Shown one piece after another: positions 54,888-64,000 of a stretch of DNA of 64,000 nucleotides. Below the pieces are notes generated by a model, which was given only the letters and a program-made list of their open reading frames with translations, was not told the DNA's origin and searched no databases. The translations under genes and the position numbers were made by a program. Source of the DNA: Gammaproteobacteria bacterium (GTDB lineage: Bacteria > Pseudomonadota > Gammaproteobacteria > UBA6429 > Thiohalophilaceae); NCBI GenBank assembly GCA_029881995.1, contig JAOULO010000005.1, positions 1 to 64,000 on the forward strand, read 5' to 3'. Every line of letters begins with the position of its first letter. Within the stretch, counting starts at the first letter, position 1.

Positions 54888-55187
54888 ATGTACTATGTCA
54901 TTAATGGAATCGATTATCCTGATAGTCTGGAAAAGCGGCTGGCAGCCCGTCCAGACCATCTAGAACGGTTAAACAAATTACAGGATTCTGGCCGTCTGTT
55001 ACTTGCAGGGCCCTGCCCATCGATTGATAATGAGGATCCCGGCCCAGCTGGATTTAGTGGCTCCATCATTGTGGCTGAATTTGAATCACTGGAAGATGCC
55101 AAAACCTGGGCCGATGCAGACCCCTACGTCAAGGAGGGCGTCTATCAGGAGGTCAGTGTAAAACCGTTCAAAAAAGTTTTACCTTGA
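54888..55187 (+). CDS. yciI: YciI family protein
   Basis: 99 residues, ferredoxin-like fold of the muconolactone isomerase superfamily. The conserved pocket includes His in [18 protein letters not shown] and the [12 protein letters not shown] segment. The biological role of YciI is not established; homologues in other bacteria have dehalogenase-like or regulatory roles. It is downstream of yciB with a 5-nt gap and probably co-transcribed. Confidence 0.92.
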   Translation: MYYVINGIDYPDSLEKRLAARPDHLERLNKLQDSGRLLLAGPCPSIDNEDPGPAGFSGSIIVAEFESLEDAKTWADADPYVKEGVYQEVSVKPFKKVLP

Positions 55188-55226
55188 ATTTAGTCAATAT
55201 ATACCAACACTCATGAAGGAAGTAAC

Positions 55227-56024
55227 ATGCGTTTAATTACCCGAATCACCTGTCTTGGACTGTTTCTAGTTGTCGGTTTTCAATCTACAGCAATGGCGGC
55301 AGATAAAACCGTTGCCACAGTCAATGGTAAAAAGATTGGCCAGCAACAGTATGATCAGTTTATTTCTGTGCTTAAGGCAAAAAATCCAAAATTTGATGTC
55401 GGTTCAAACCGACAGGCCATCATCAATGAACTGGTCAATCGTGAAATCCTGTTTCAGGAAGCCAAGAAACAGAAAGTCGACAAGGACCCCAAGATTGCCT
55501 ATGTCCTTGAGCAACAACGTGTTGACCTGATGGTAAAGGCCCTCGTGCAAAAGGCCCTGAGCAAAGATCCAGTCAAAGAAAAACAGTTGAAAAAACTCTA
55601 TAAAGAAAAAGTGGCCGGAGCCAATTTGCAGGAATACAAAGCCCGCCATATTCTGCTAAAAACAGAAGATGAAGCCAAGACCATTATCGCCAAGCTGGAT
55701 GCCGGTGGGGACTTTGCTGAACTTGCCAAGGAAAAATCAACCGGTCCTTCGGCTAAAAGTGGCGGTGACCTGGGTTGGTTCCGACCCGCCCAGATGGTTC
55801 CACCCTTTTCTCGTGCTGTAGCTGAAATGAAAAAAGGGGAACACACCAGCAAACCCGTTAAAACCAACTTCGGTTGGCATGTCATTAAGCTGGAAGACTC
55901 TCGTAAGAGTGAGCCACCCAAATTTGATGATGTTAAGAAACAGCTTGAAGCCTCTGTGAATCAACAGCGTTTACAGGACTATGTAATGAAGTTACGTAAC
56001 AAGGCAAAAGTTAAAATCAAATAG
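55227..56024 (+). CDS. periplasmic peptidyl-prolyl cis-trans isomerase (parvulin)
   Basis: 265 residues. The signal peptide ITCLGLFLVVGFQSTAMAA is followed by an N-terminal helical SurA-like region (about 30-130) and one parvulin domain (about 140-235) with ARHILLKTEDEAKTI, GDLGWFRPAQMVPPFSRAV and FGWHVIKLEDSR. It should fold secreted or outer-membrane proteins. It is shorter than SurA and has only one parvulin domain, like PpiC/PrsA-like proteins. An AAGGAAG ribosome site precedes the ATG. An intrinsic terminator follows. Confidence 0.92.
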   Translation: MRLITRITCLGLFLVVGFQSTAMAADKTVATVNGKKIGQQQYDQFISVLKAKNPKFDVGSNRQAIINELVNREILFQEAKKQKVDKDPKIAYVLEQQRVDLMVKALVQKALSKDPVKEKQLKKLYKEKVAGANLQEYKARHILLKTEDEAKTIIAKLDAGGDFAELAKEKSTGPSAKSGGDLGWFRPAQMVPPFSRAVAEMKKGEHTSKPVKTNFGWHVIKLEDSRKSEPPKFDDVKKQLEASVNQQRLQDYVMKLRNKAKVKIK

Positions 56025-56042
56025 TAGTACCCGCTAAAACTT

Positions 56043-56069
56043 AAAAAGGCGCTTTAAGCGCCTTTTTTT
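56043..56069. terminator. bidirectional intrinsic terminator
   Basis: The stem AAGGCGCTT/AAGCGCCTT is flanked by AAAAA on the left and TTTTTTT on the right, so it can stop transcription from both sides. It sits between the parvulin gene (+) and the MQO-like gene (-). Confidence 0.92.
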
Positions 56070-57387
56070 ATCCCAGGTCTGAAACAAGCTCCTGTTCTTT
56101 AAACTCGCACTTGAGATATTCCACTATGGTTATCAGGTCCTGTCGTGCATTTCCTAGACAACTGGTTGCACCGGGAGAAGGTGTCATATTAAAAATAATA
56201 CCATTGCCAGGACTGATCTTGGCTTCTCCAAGATGTAGTCTGCGGTTATCCTTGTCGATCATAACCGGTCTTATCCCGCCAAATTTCCTGGCATAGGTTA
56301 GATCAGCCAGTTTCATCTGAGGTACAATTTTTCTGGCATCTTGCAGGAATAACCAACGTCTCAGGATCGGCACCTCGAACAATATATTTTTAAATATATA
56401 ATTTCGGATATCACCTACCTTAAACAAATCCCAGAAGACCTTTAACACTTTCAAATCTGGTCTCAGTACTCTGAAAAATTGTGGGATGGTCTTATAGTTA
56501 TAACGCTCAAGCATGGGCAAAATCAGCGCAGTTGGTCCAAAGCGTGTTTTGCCATCAACCAGAACATCGGGATCACCATGTATAGCCGCAAAAGGTAAAA
56601 CATCGTTCTGAATGGTATAGACCTTACCTTTTAATATTTCGGGGGTGAAATAAAAACTGCCCGCAACCGGAAGACAGGAATAATGTTTGCCAAAACCCAT
56701 TTTCTGGGCAAACAAAAGACTATGGCCACCGGCAGATATAACTACAAAACGGGCATCAATCAAGCCATTGTTGGTGTACAGATGATAACCCTGCCCATTT
56801 TTTTCTACACGTTTAACCTTGGTCGATAATTTTATATCAATACTTTTATCCGCTTGCCCTGTGGCCTGCTCGATAAATGACTTTGCAAGGGCCTGAAAAT
56901 TAACGGCGGTGTAATCATTATCCACCCCCATCCCCACCACAGGCTCCTTTCTTCCCTGCATCACGGCAGGTTCCAGTTTTGCGATATCCTCTTCTTCAAA
57001 CAATTTGAGTGTTTCAAAATGAGGTTTGAATTCGGTAAAGCGTTTTCGCAATAACTCACATTCCTGTTCACCGACCCCTAGAACCATTTTGGAATATTTA
57101 TGAAGTATCTGATCTTTTTCCGGAAGTTTTTCAAGATAACGTACAACCATGTCTGCCGCCGCTTTGACTTGAATGGCTTTGTCCAGGGTGTAATTGGTTT
57201 CAATATCGCCACAATGAAGTGTCTGGGAATTATTTCGGCCATGAGAATTGAGAATCGCGATGTCCTGACATTTTTCAATCAGGCATAAAGATTTCAGATC
57301 AGTATATTTTGCCAGCAGGTACATCAGTGCTGTACCTGATATACCTCCACCAATAATAGCGACATCACATTTTGTTATTGTTTTCAC
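56068..57387 (-). CDS. FAD-dependent oxidoreductase, malate:quinone oxidoreductase-like
   Basis: 439 residues. FAD motif: DVAIIGGGISGTALMYLLA (about 8-26). The C-terminal MTPSPGATSCLGNAR (about 402-416) resembles the Mqo signature. The family oxidises malate or 2-hydroxy acids and feeds quinones at the membrane. The sequence is shorter than classical Mqo (about 490-550 residues) and the middle is divergent, so malate specificity is not secure; L-2-hydroxyglutarate oxidase is an alternative. The start is a GTG. It precedes the MFS gene on the other side, without shared regulation visible. Confidence 0.8.
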   Translation of the reverse strand: MKTITKCDVAIIGGGISGTALMYLLAKYTDLKSLCLIEKCQDIAILNSHGRNNSQTLHCGDIETNYTLDKAIQVKAAADMVVRYLEKLPEKDQILHKYSKMVLGVGEQECELLRKRFTEFKPHFETLKLFEEEDIAKLEPAVMQGRKEPVVGMGVDNDYTAVNFQALAKSFIEQATGQADKSIDIKLSTKVKRVEKNGQGYHLYTNNGLIDARFVVISAGGHSLLFAQKMGFGKHYSCLPVAGSFYFTPEILKGKVYTIQNDVLPFAAIHGDPDVLVDGKTRFGPTALILPMLERYNYKTIPQFFRVLRPDLKVLKVFWDLFKVGDIRNYIFKNILFEVPILRRWLFLQDARKIVPQMKLADLTYARKFGGIRPVMIDKDNRRLHLGEAKISPGNGIIFNMTPSPGATSCLGNARQDLITIVEYLKCEFKEQELVSDLG

Positions 57388-57511
57388 AAACTCTATATCC
57401 CTGTCTGTTAACTCTTACTCAGGAAATCCTTTGGTTTATCGGTCAAAATGGGACATTCCTGAACCAAGTTTAGCCAATCTGGCTGCTCTAAATCATGCAA
57501 AACTCCAGTAT

Positions 57512-58669
57512 TTAGGGGGACAATTCCTGCTCCTGCACATAGCGCCAGACCACGATGACGGCTAACAGGCTGGCAATGGCAGAAAATACAAATGTCATAC
57601 TGCCACCTATGGTCTCCCAGGTATAACCACTCAGGAAACTACCAACCGCTCCCCCTGCACCGAAGCTCAGACTACTATATAGCGCCTGCCCCTTACCCTG
57701 GTGTGGACCTTTGAAATAAGTATGAATCAATTGAATAGCGGTTGCGTGATAAATACCGAAACTCGCCGCATGCAGGCATTGGGCAACAAACATGATTAAG
57801 CCACTTTGGGGGAACAAACCGATAAGTACCCACCTGAAACTGGCCAGAACCAGGCTGGCGATTAATAAGGGTTTCAGACCATAGCGAGGCACCAGTTTGT
57901 GCATTCGTAAAAAGACCAGGACTTCAGCTATAACACCAACAGCCCACATCGCTCCAATCACCCATAACTCATAACCTTGTTCAGTCATATAGATGGAATA
58001 AAAGGTGTAATAAGGACCATGGCTGGCCTGCATCAGGAAACAACTTATTAACAGCCCTATCACGGCAGGGTGTAATAACAACTTGCGTAAGGGTTCGTGT
58101 TCCAGTTTAAGGTGACCTGCCGCCTCCTCGGGGACAAATAGACTACTTAGCCAGATTCCAACAAACAGGGCCAGCAAGATATGGGGTAGCAATCTGACCC
58201 CAATTTCACCAAAAACCTCACCCAATCCCCATACTGCCAGGATGAACCCGATGGAGCCCCATAGACGGATACTGCTATAACGATGGGTTTCGGACTGAAG
58301 ATGGTGAAAGGTCGTGGCCTCAAACTGGGGTAGCGCTGCATTCCAGAAAAAACTGAAGCACAGCATGACCAGGGCCAACCACCAGAAGTGTTCGGTAAAA
58401 AAGATTCCCACAAATGACATGGCAGCAAGCAACGACCCCAGGCGCACAATGGCCATGCGCTTGCCCGTATGATCTGCAATCCAGCCCCAGATATTGGGTG
58501 AGATAACCTTGGTTGCCATGATGATGGCCATGAGACTGCCGATATCTGTCGCACTAAATCCCAGAGAGTCAAGATAGAGACCCCAGTAGGGAATCAGTGC
58601 CCCCAGACTGGCAAAATAGAAAAAATAAAATCCGGATAATCGCCAGTAAAGAGGCTTTTGCAGGCTCAT
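57512..58669 (-). CDS. MFS transporter, HcaT/MFS_1-like
   Basis: 385 residues with about 12 transmembrane helices. The N-terminus PLYWRLSGFYFFYFASLGAL and YWGLYLDSLGFSATDIGSLM, and the loop GWIADHTGKRMAIVRLGSLL, match the 3-phenylpropionate transporter (HcaT) branch. The substrate is probably a small acid or sugar derivative; I cannot define it. It is 18 nt after aroC on the same strand and may be co-transcribed. Confidence 0.87.
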   Translation of the reverse strand: MSLQKPLYWRLSGFYFFYFASLGALIPYWGLYLDSLGFSATDIGSLMAIIMATKVISPNIWGWIADHTGKRMAIVRLGSLLAAMSFVGIFFTEHFWWLALVMLCFSFFWNAALPQFEATTFHHLQSETHRYSSIRLWGSIGFILAVWGLGEVFGEIGVRLLPHILLALFVGIWLSSLFVPEEAAGHLKLEHEPLRKLLLHPAVIGLLISCFLMQASHGPYYTFYSIYMTEQGYELWVIGAMWAVGVIAEVLVFLRMHKLVPRYGLKPLLIASLVLASFRWVLIGLFPQSGLIMFVAQCLHAASFGIYHATAIQLIHTYFKGPHQGKGQALYSSLSFGAGGAVGSFLSGYTWETIGGSMTFVFSAIASLLAVIVVWRYVQEQELSP

Positions 58670-58687
58670 CTTATTGACGTGATAGGC

Positions 58688-59794
58688 TTAATATTCACTC
58701 TGTCCTGCAGGAATCACCGGTGTGATGGAAGCGACATCCATATTCTGAGCCCGGTGACGCAGGTAATGATCCATCAGGACGATGGCCAGACTGGCCTCAG
58801 CTATCGGGGTAGCACGTATACCGACGCAGGGATCGTGCCGCCCTTTGGTCACCACCGTCTCAGGTTTACCATCCAGGTTCACACTCTGTCCTTCAAGGCG
58901 CAGACTGGAAGTTGGTTTCAGTGCCATGCTCACAACGATGTCCTGTCCAGAGGATATCCCGCCCAGTACACCCCCTGCATGGTTGGAAAGAAAACCATCT
59001 GGAGTGATCTCATCACGATGTTCGGTACCTTTTTGTTCGACACAGGCAAAACCTGCACCGATCTCGACACCTTTGACGGCATTGATGGCCATCATGGCAT
59101 GGGCAATATCGGCATCAAGCCGATCAAAAATCGGCTCACCGAGTCCAGGTGGAACACCAGTTGCTACCACATTGATACGCGCCCCGATGGAATTACCTTC
59201 CTTACGCAGGGCATCCATATAGTCTTCCAGCTCCTTAACTTTTGAAGCATCAGGAAAGAAAAAGGGATTTTGTTCAATCTCGTCCCAGTCAAAGTGTTCG
59301 TATTTAATTGGGCCCAGTTGTGCCATAAAACCACGGATTTCGATCCCCAACCTTTGCTGTAGATATTTTTTGGCAATGGAGCCTGCCGCAACTCGCATGG
59401 CAGTTTCCCGTGCTGAGGAACGACCACCACCTCGGTAATCCCGCATGCCATATTTTTGCTGATAGGTATAATCGGCATGACCGGGGCGAAATCGGTCCAT
59501 GATTTCAGAATAATCTTTAGAGCGTTGATCGGTGTTATGGATAATTAGCCCAATAGGCGTGCCTGTAGTCTTGCCTTCAAACACACCGGACAGAATTTGC
59601 ACCTCGTCCGCCTCACGTCGCTGGGTGGTGTGGCGGGTTTTGCCAGGTTTGCGTCTGTCCAGATCGTGCTGAAGGTCCTGTTCACTGATTTCCAGCCCAG
59701 GAGGACAGCCGTCAACGACACAGCCAATAGCCGGTCCATGGCTTTCACCAAAACCGGTTACTGTAAAAAGTTTTCCAAATGAGTTTCCAGACAT
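58688..59794 (-). CDS. aroC: chorismate synthase
   Basis: 368 residues. FMN-dependent enzyme that makes chorismate from EPSP, the last shikimate step. Signatures: [18 protein letters not shown] (about 16-33), [40 protein letters not shown] and [16 protein letters not shown]. It is far from aroA (40 kb) but both feed the aromatic operon. A 257-bp AT-rich gap separates it from the divergent GGDEF-EAL gene. Confidence 0.97.
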   Translation of the reverse strand: MSGNSFGKLFTVTGFGESHGPAIGCVVDGCPPGLEISEQDLQHDLDRRKPGKTRHTTQRREADEVQILSGVFEGKTTGTPIGLIIHNTDQRSKDYSEIMDRFRPGHADYTYQQKYGMRDYRGGGRSSARETAMRVAAGSIAKKYLQQRLGIEIRGFMAQLGPIKYEHFDWDEIEQNPFFFPDASKVKELEDYMDALRKEGNSIGARINVVATGVPPGLGEPIFDRLDADIAHAMMAINAVKGVEIGAGFACVEQKGTEHRDEITPDGFLSNHAGGVLGGISSGQDIVVSMALKPTSSLRLEGQSVNLDGKPETVVTKGRHDPCVGIRATPIAEASLAIVLMDHYLRHRAQNMDVASITPVIPAGQSEY

Positions 59795-60051
59795 GGGGTG
59801 CTATTGTACCGAAATTGCCAGCCATACGCCGCTTCGAATAGATTATTTTTCTAAAATTTTTCACTATCCAGCTAATTTTATTAAATTTTTTTAAATACAG
59901 CTTGAAAATGGTAAAACCTAGCAAAACAGTCAATTATACATATAATATCTAAGGTAATTTGAGAATAAACCGCTATATTTACTTTAATAATAGGTATTTT
60001 CGAAAATGCCACAAATTAATATTGCTGCTTACAATTTGGGATTTACTGTAG

Positions 60052-62448
60052 ATGGATTTTAGTCTCTTGCAACGCTTGTATAACAAAGCTGCCGAAACAA
60101 AATATCTGATTTCTTTTGGCTTCGCCCTGTCATTTGGTCTATTTGGCCTGGTGATCCTGCTTGGCCAGAACCAGATTGATAAAACCCACGAACATATCCA
60201 GTCCATCGTTGACAAGCATAATGTTAAAACCAGTCTGATTACAGAAATGATGTGGGCAGCGCGAGAACGTAGTCTTAACCTCTACCACATGATTAGTATT
60301 AAAGATGACTTTGAACGTGACAATATTTTCATGGAATATACCCAACATGCTGCAGAATTTGGCCATGCCCGTACCCAACTCATCACCATGAAACTCACTG
60401 ATGAAGAAAAGACACTCCTTGATAAGCAATCAAAGGCAACCTTTAAAACCGTTCCCTATCAGGATGATGTTATAGATCTTATTAATGAAGATCGGATCCA
60501 GGAGGCATATGACTTACTGATCACCAAAGCTGTACCTTACCAGAACAAAGTTATGGGATCCCTGCATAAGCTATCTCTCCTGCAGCAAAACTATGCCCGT
60601 GAACTTGCCGTCCAGAATGGAAAAATTGTTAATCAGAGTAAGCTGTTAATCCTGATGCTTGGCATCCTGGCTCTAACCCTGAGTATTGTTATTGCTGTCA
60701 ACGTCACTCGAAGGGCTATTCATTCAGAAAAAACTCTGCAACTGGAAAAGGATCATGCTGAGGTTACATTGCAGTCCATCGGTGATGCTGTTATCACAAC
60801 GGATAGAAATGGCGTTATCAAGGAAATGAATGTCATTGCGGAAAAATTGACCGGCTGGAATCGGCATGCCGCTATCAATAACAAATTATCAAAAATATTT
60901 GTCCTGCAATGTGATAAAACATTATGCCCTTTAATGAACCCCCTGGATGAGGCCATACAAACGGGCAATATCATCACGCCGGATACAAATACCAGTATGC
61001 TTGGTAAAAATGACAAGGAGTTTTCTATCGAGTATACAGCGGCTCCTATTAATGATTTAAAAGGTAATATACAAGGTGGGATTATTGTTTTTCGTGATGT
61101 CACCGAGATGAGAACCATGGCACACCAGTTAACCTATCAGGCCAGTCATGATGCCCTGACAGGACTGTTAAATCGCCGTGAATTTGAAACTCGCCTGGAA
61201 CAGGCAATTGGCAATGCTCATAGCGATAATGTTAATCATGTTATCTGTTATCTAGACCTTGATCAGTTCAAGATTATCAATGATACCTGTGGTCATGTTG
61301 CTGGAGATGAATTATTAAAGCAATTATCTCACCGCTTAAAAGAACAACTTCGCGACAGTGATGTTATTGCACGACTGGGCGGGGATGAATTTGGAGTTTT
61401 ACTAGAAGGTTGCTCAGTGGATATGGCTAAAACCATCTCCAACAACCTTCTCTCCACTGTAAAAGAAACTCGTTTTATCTGGGACAGTAAATCTTTTGAA
61501 GTGGGCGTTAGTATAGGTGTGGTACCCATCAACAATGTATCAGGCAATGTCTCTGATGTGCTCAGTGCAGCAGATTCTGCGTGTTACGAAGCCAAGGACA
61601 ACGGCCGGAACTGTATTTATATCTATACAGCTGATGATGATGACCTGGCCAGACGGCGAGGAGAGATGAGCTGGGTACATCGAATCACCCATGCTCTTGA
61701 TAATAACCAGTTTGAGCTTTATTACCAGGAGATCATTGCTCTGGAAAAAAATTCTACCAATAGCCGTTACTTTGAACTACTGATTCGTATGAAGAATGAT
61801 GATGGCACCATGGTCCCCCCTATGGCCTTTATACCCGCTGCCGAACGTTACAACATGATGCCTATTCTTGATAAAATGGTTGTTGAGATGGCTCTTAAAA
61901 GCCTGAAAAGTTTATCTGGAGAACACTCGGATATTTACTTCTCGATCAATATCTCAGGCCAATCGATTTCAAATCAATCTTTTCTAAATCTGGTTGTTGA
62001 CGCAATCAATAACACCCAGATAAACCCATCTCAATTAATGTTTGAAATAACTGAAACGGCGGCCATTGCTAACCTTACACGTGCAATCCGATTCATTCAG
62101 ACCCTGAAAGGCCTGGGTTGTAAGTTTGCGTTAGATGATTTTGGTAGTGGCTTGTCTTCCTTTGCTTATCTTAAAAATATACCGGTCGACTATCTTAAAA
62201 TTGATGGTTATTTTGTTCGTGATATTGTTGAAGATGCCACCGACTCAGCCTTTGTCGAATCAATTTGCCAGATAGGTAATGTGATGGGAATCAAGACAGT
62301 TGCTGAATATGTGGAAAATCAGGAAACTCTGGAAAAACTAAAAACGATAGGTGTCAATTTTGCACAGGGTTATTATTTTGGAGAACCTGCGCCTCTTAAC
62401 GAACTTAAATCGAACCTGCGACTGCCAAAGAAATATTCAGCAGCCTAA
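60052..62448 (+). CDS. membrane c-di-GMP protein: 4-helix sensor, PAS, GGDEF and EAL domains
   Basis: 798 residues. TM1 is about 18-41, a helical periplasmic sensor region lies about 42-195, TM2 about 197-217. A PAS domain (about 230-355, LQSIGDAVITTDRNGVIKEM), GGDEF (about 360-525, RLGGDEFGVLLEGC with I-site RDSD) and EAL domain (about 545-790) follow. The EAL motif reads ELLIRM, and LDDFGSGLSSFAYL and LKIDGYFV are present, so the phosphodiesterase looks intact. It may synthesise or degrade c-di-GMP in response to a signal sensed by the periplasmic or PAS domain. An 18-codon frame (60006-60062) overlaps the start. Confidence 0.93.
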   Translation: MDFSLLQRLYNKAAETKYLISFGFALSFGLFGLVILLGQNQIDKTHEHIQSIVDKHNVKTSLITEMMWAARERSLNLYHMISIKDDFERDNIFMEYTQHAAEFGHARTQLITMKLTDEEKTLLDKQSKATFKTVPYQDDVIDLINEDRIQEAYDLLITKAVPYQNKVMGSLHKLSLLQQNYARELAVQNGKIVNQSKLLILMLGILALTLSIVIAVNVTRRAIHSEKTLQLEKDHAEVTLQSIGDAVITTDRNGVIKEMNVIAEKLTGWNRHAAINNKLSKIFVLQCDKTLCPLMNPLDEAIQTGNIITPDTNTSMLGKNDKEFSIEYTAAPINDLKGNIQGGIIVFRDVTEMRTMAHQLTYQASHDALTGLLNRREFETRLEQAIGNAHSDNVNHVICYLDLDQFKIINDTCGHVAGDELLKQLSHRLKEQLRDSDVIARLGGDEFGVLLEGCSVDMAKTISNNLLSTVKETRFIWDSKSFEVGVSIGVVPINNVSGNVSDVLSAADSACYEAKDNGRNCIYIYTADDDDLARRRGEMSWVHRITHALDNNQFELYYQEIIALEKNSTNSRYFELLIRMKNDDGTMVPPMAFIPAAERYNMMPILDKMVVEMALKSLKSLSGEHSDIYFSINISGQSISNQSFLNLVVDAINNTQINPSQLMFEITETAAIANLTRAIRFIQTLKGLGCKFALDDFGSGLSSFAYLKNIPVDYLKIDGYFVRDIVEDATDSAFVESICQIGNVMGIKTVAEYVENQETLEKLKTIGVNFAQGYYFGEPAPLNELKSNLRLPKKYSAA

Positions 62449-63824
62449 ATAACTTTGGAAAAACGTTTTTCACCCGCTTCACGTAAATAACGATCAAATA
62501 CCATACAGACATTTCTGATCAGAAACTTCCCAGCGGGTGTAACATTGATTGAATTATCATCATAGCTTACCAGGCCATCTTCCTGTAACTGGGTGATATC
62601 TTTCAATTCTGTAGAAAAATAGTCATTAAATATCAAACCGAAATCTGCCTCGAGTTTTTTAATGTCCAGTGTAAAGTGGCAAATCAGTTGAGTAATAACA
62701 TGGCGCCTGAGCACATCATCATCACTCAGGCCTATGCCGCGAAACATGGGTAAGTGACCACTGTCGATACAGTTTTCATACTCTTCCATGGTCTTAACGT
62801 TCTGACTATAGCTATTGCCAATTTTGGAAATAGACGTCACTCCCATAGCAATCAGATCGCACTCTGCCTGAGTTGAATACCCCTGAAAGTTTCGATACAG
62901 CGTCCCATTCTCCTGTGCCAGGGCCAGTTCATCCTGCGGCTTGGCAAAATGATCCATGCCAATATAAACATAACCTGCATCTGTAAGTTTCTGTACTGCC
63001 AGTTGCAAGATTGCTAATTTAACCTCTGGTGCAGGTAACTCAGCTTCGTTTATCTGTCGTTGGGTTTTAAACATCTGGGGCAAATGCGCATAGTTAAACA
63101 CAGACAGGCGATCTGGTGACAGGGCAATCACTTTATCCAGAGTTTCAGTAAATGTTTCAACATTCTGTAATGGCAGACCATACATAAGATCCACACTAAC
63201 AGAATGAAATCCTGCTGCTCGGGCCGCATGGATCACCTCTTCTGTCTCGGCTTCAGACTGTATACGGTTGACCGCTTTTTGTACCTTAGGATCAAAATCC
63301 TGCACACCAAGGCTAATACGATTAAAGCCCAGCTCTCTTAACAAATTGATCGTTTCAGTATTTGCTTCACGGGGGTCTATTTCAATGGAATATTCACCAC
63401 TGTCATCATCCAGTAATTTGAAATAGCGACGAGTTTCGGCCATAAGTTCACGCATTTCATCGTGACTCAGGAAAGTCGGTGTACCTCCACCCCAGTGAAG
63501 TTGGGTAACCGGTCTTTGTTGATCAAACAAGGCCGCCTGCATAGCAATCTCTTGATAGAGACGTTGCAGATAGGGAGCGGCACGTTTGCGGTTTTTGGTA
63601 ATGATCTTGTTGCAGGCGCAATAAAAACAGATGGTGTCACAAAAGGGTAGATGAAAATACAGTGACAGAGGCTGACCACTGGCATTACTCTTGATGGCAT
63701 AATCCTTATATTCACGCTCAGCAAATCCCTCATGGAACTGTACTGCGGTAGGATATGAGGTATAGCGTGGCCCAGCCTTGTCATAGCGCTGAATCAGCTC
63801 AGGATCAAAAACAACTTTAGACAT
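62445..63824 (-). CDS. hemN: oxygen-independent coproporphyrinogen III oxidase
   Basis: 459-residue radical SAM enzyme. The cluster cysteines are in PFCDTICFYCACNK (CxxxCxxC, about 61-68), with HWGGGTPTFLSHDEM after it. It converts coproporphyrinogen III to protoporphyrinogen IX without oxygen, for heme synthesis under low-oxygen growth. The C-terminal HemN domain is present, which separates it from HemW-like paralogues. Its end overlaps the convergent GGDEF-EAL gene by 4 nt. A perfect FNR-type site upstream indicates anaerobic induction. Confidence 0.97.
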   Translation of the reverse strand: MSKVVFDPELIQRYDKAGPRYTSYPTAVQFHEGFAEREYKDYAIKSNASGQPLSLYFHLPFCDTICFYCACNKIITKNRKRAAPYLQRLYQEIAMQAALFDQQRPVTQLHWGGGTPTFLSHDEMRELMAETRRYFKLLDDDSGEYSIEIDPREANTETINLLRELGFNRISLGVQDFDPKVQKAVNRIQSEAETEEVIHAARAAGFHSVSVDLMYGLPLQNVETFTETLDKVIALSPDRLSVFNYAHLPQMFKTQRQINEAELPAPEVKLAILQLAVQKLTDAGYVYIGMDHFAKPQDELALAQENGTLYRNFQGYSTQAECDLIAMGVTSISKIGNSYSQNVKTMEEYENCIDSGHLPMFRGIGLSDDDVLRRHVITQLICHFTLDIKKLEADFGLIFNDYFSTELKDITQLQEDGLVSYDDNSINVTPAGKFLIRNVCMVFDRYLREAGEKRFSKVI

Positions 63825-63854
63825 TTAAACAACTCGCAATTTGTGAGATGACAG

Positions 63855-63895
63855 ATTATCCAGTTAATTGACTACACTGGTTTGATATTGATCAA
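63855..63895 (-). promoter_or_regulatory. FNR/Anr-type box and -10 element of hemN
   Basis: TTGATATTGATCAA at 63882-63895 matches the FNR consensus TTGAT-N4-ATCAA exactly. On the minus strand a GATAAT hexamer at 63860-63855 could be the -10 element. That would place the box near -41.5 from a start around 63847, the geometry of class II FNR-activated promoters. The hemN start codon is about 58 nt from the box. Confidence 0.85.
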
Positions 63896-63918
63896 TTTAC
63901 CCGGCTTCCTGGCCTAAA

Positions 63919-64000
63919 TTAAATTTCAAATTCATGACGATGTTTCGCCAATGTGGCCGCATCCAGCATAAAGACACCCTGGCCACCATATTCAAATTCC
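63919..64000 (-). CDS. C-terminus of an unidentified protein, 5' part outside window
   Basis: The last 26 codons of a minus-strand gene end in TAA at 63919-63921. The visible residues include EYGGQGVFMLDAATLAKHRH and a final EFEI. I do not recognise the family. It reads toward hemN on the same strand, with the FNR box and hemN promoter between the two. Confidence 0.6.
   Translation of the reverse strand, partial: EFEYGGQGVFMLDAATLAKHRHEFEI

Noticed and set aside
58658-59245. 195-codon plus-strand frame opposite aroC
   Set aside because: Chorismate synthase motifs on the minus strand explain the region fully.
1-64000. CRISPR arrays, tRNA or rRNA genes, prophage genes
   Set aside because: I saw no regularly spaced repeats, no tRNA-like cloverleaf at the places inspected, no rRNA sequence and no phage structural or integrase gene. 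A tRNA scan would settle this for tRNAs.

Overview
This window is a chromosomal segment from a gammaproteobacterium. The backbone order wzz, gyrA, serC, pheA, hisC, tyrA, aroA, cmk, rpsA, ihfB with mtnA, mtaD, ubiG, a MupP-like phosphatase and a YciK-like dehydrogenase beyond gyrA closely resembles the Pseudomonas arrangement. The added lapAB-pyrF-comEA block, the scpAB/yci region, hpnCDE squalene genes, an FNR-type box at hemN and several c-di-GMP and chemotaxis genes suggest a free-living, redox-sensing environmental lineage outside Pseudomonas. I cannot name the genus.

Layout. (1) 1-12012, minus strand: an AT-rich surface-polysaccharide operon with two AsnB-type amidotransferases, five SAM-dependent methyltransferases, three glycosyltransferases, a hexapeptide acetyltransferase and a Wzx-type flippase. 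No polymerase is visible. (2) 12013-13321: the control block, made of an untranslated leader carrying a perfect ops element, an RfaH-type antiterminator and an EPS-associated MarR-family regulator. (3) 13444-29829, minus strand: core genes comEA-like, pyrF, lapB, lapA, ihfB, rpsA, cmk, aroA, tyrA, hisC, manC, pheA, serA, serC, gyrA, making aromatic amino acids, serine, histidine and GDP-mannose. (4) 30036-40691: wzz, then mtnA divergent from mtaD-ubiG-HAD phosphatase, rmuC, hpnCDE (squalene from farnesyl diphosphate) and an SDR. (5) 40692-42342: an accessory island. Two inverted copies of a roughly 300-bp structured repeat flank a small lipoprotein gene and an IS3-family remnant. (6) 42343-64000: an MCP, a two-domain thioredoxin-like protein, two c-di-GMP proteins, DNA repair, rluB-scpB-scpA-trpS, yciO, rnm, yciB, yciI, a periplasmic parvulin, an MQO-like flavoprotein, an MFS transporter, aroC and hemN.

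How the parts connect. RfaH, its ops target, the polysaccharide operon, Wzz and ManC (GDP-mannose supply) form a coherent surface-glycan system, although wzz and manC sit inside the core operons. MtnA and MtaD belong to methylthioadenosine salvage, which may matter next to a methyltransferase-rich glycan operon.

The most striking unexplained signal is the repeat pair at 40750-41052 (+) and 41922-42230 (-). The copies differ in sequence but keep the same fold. Nine base pairs in two hairpins, two loop-downstream pseudoknots and one internal hairpin change on both sides at once, and a further hairpin keeps pairing through a paired deletion. That is covariation evidence for a structured RNA or single-stranded DNA element, and I do not recognise it as a known family.
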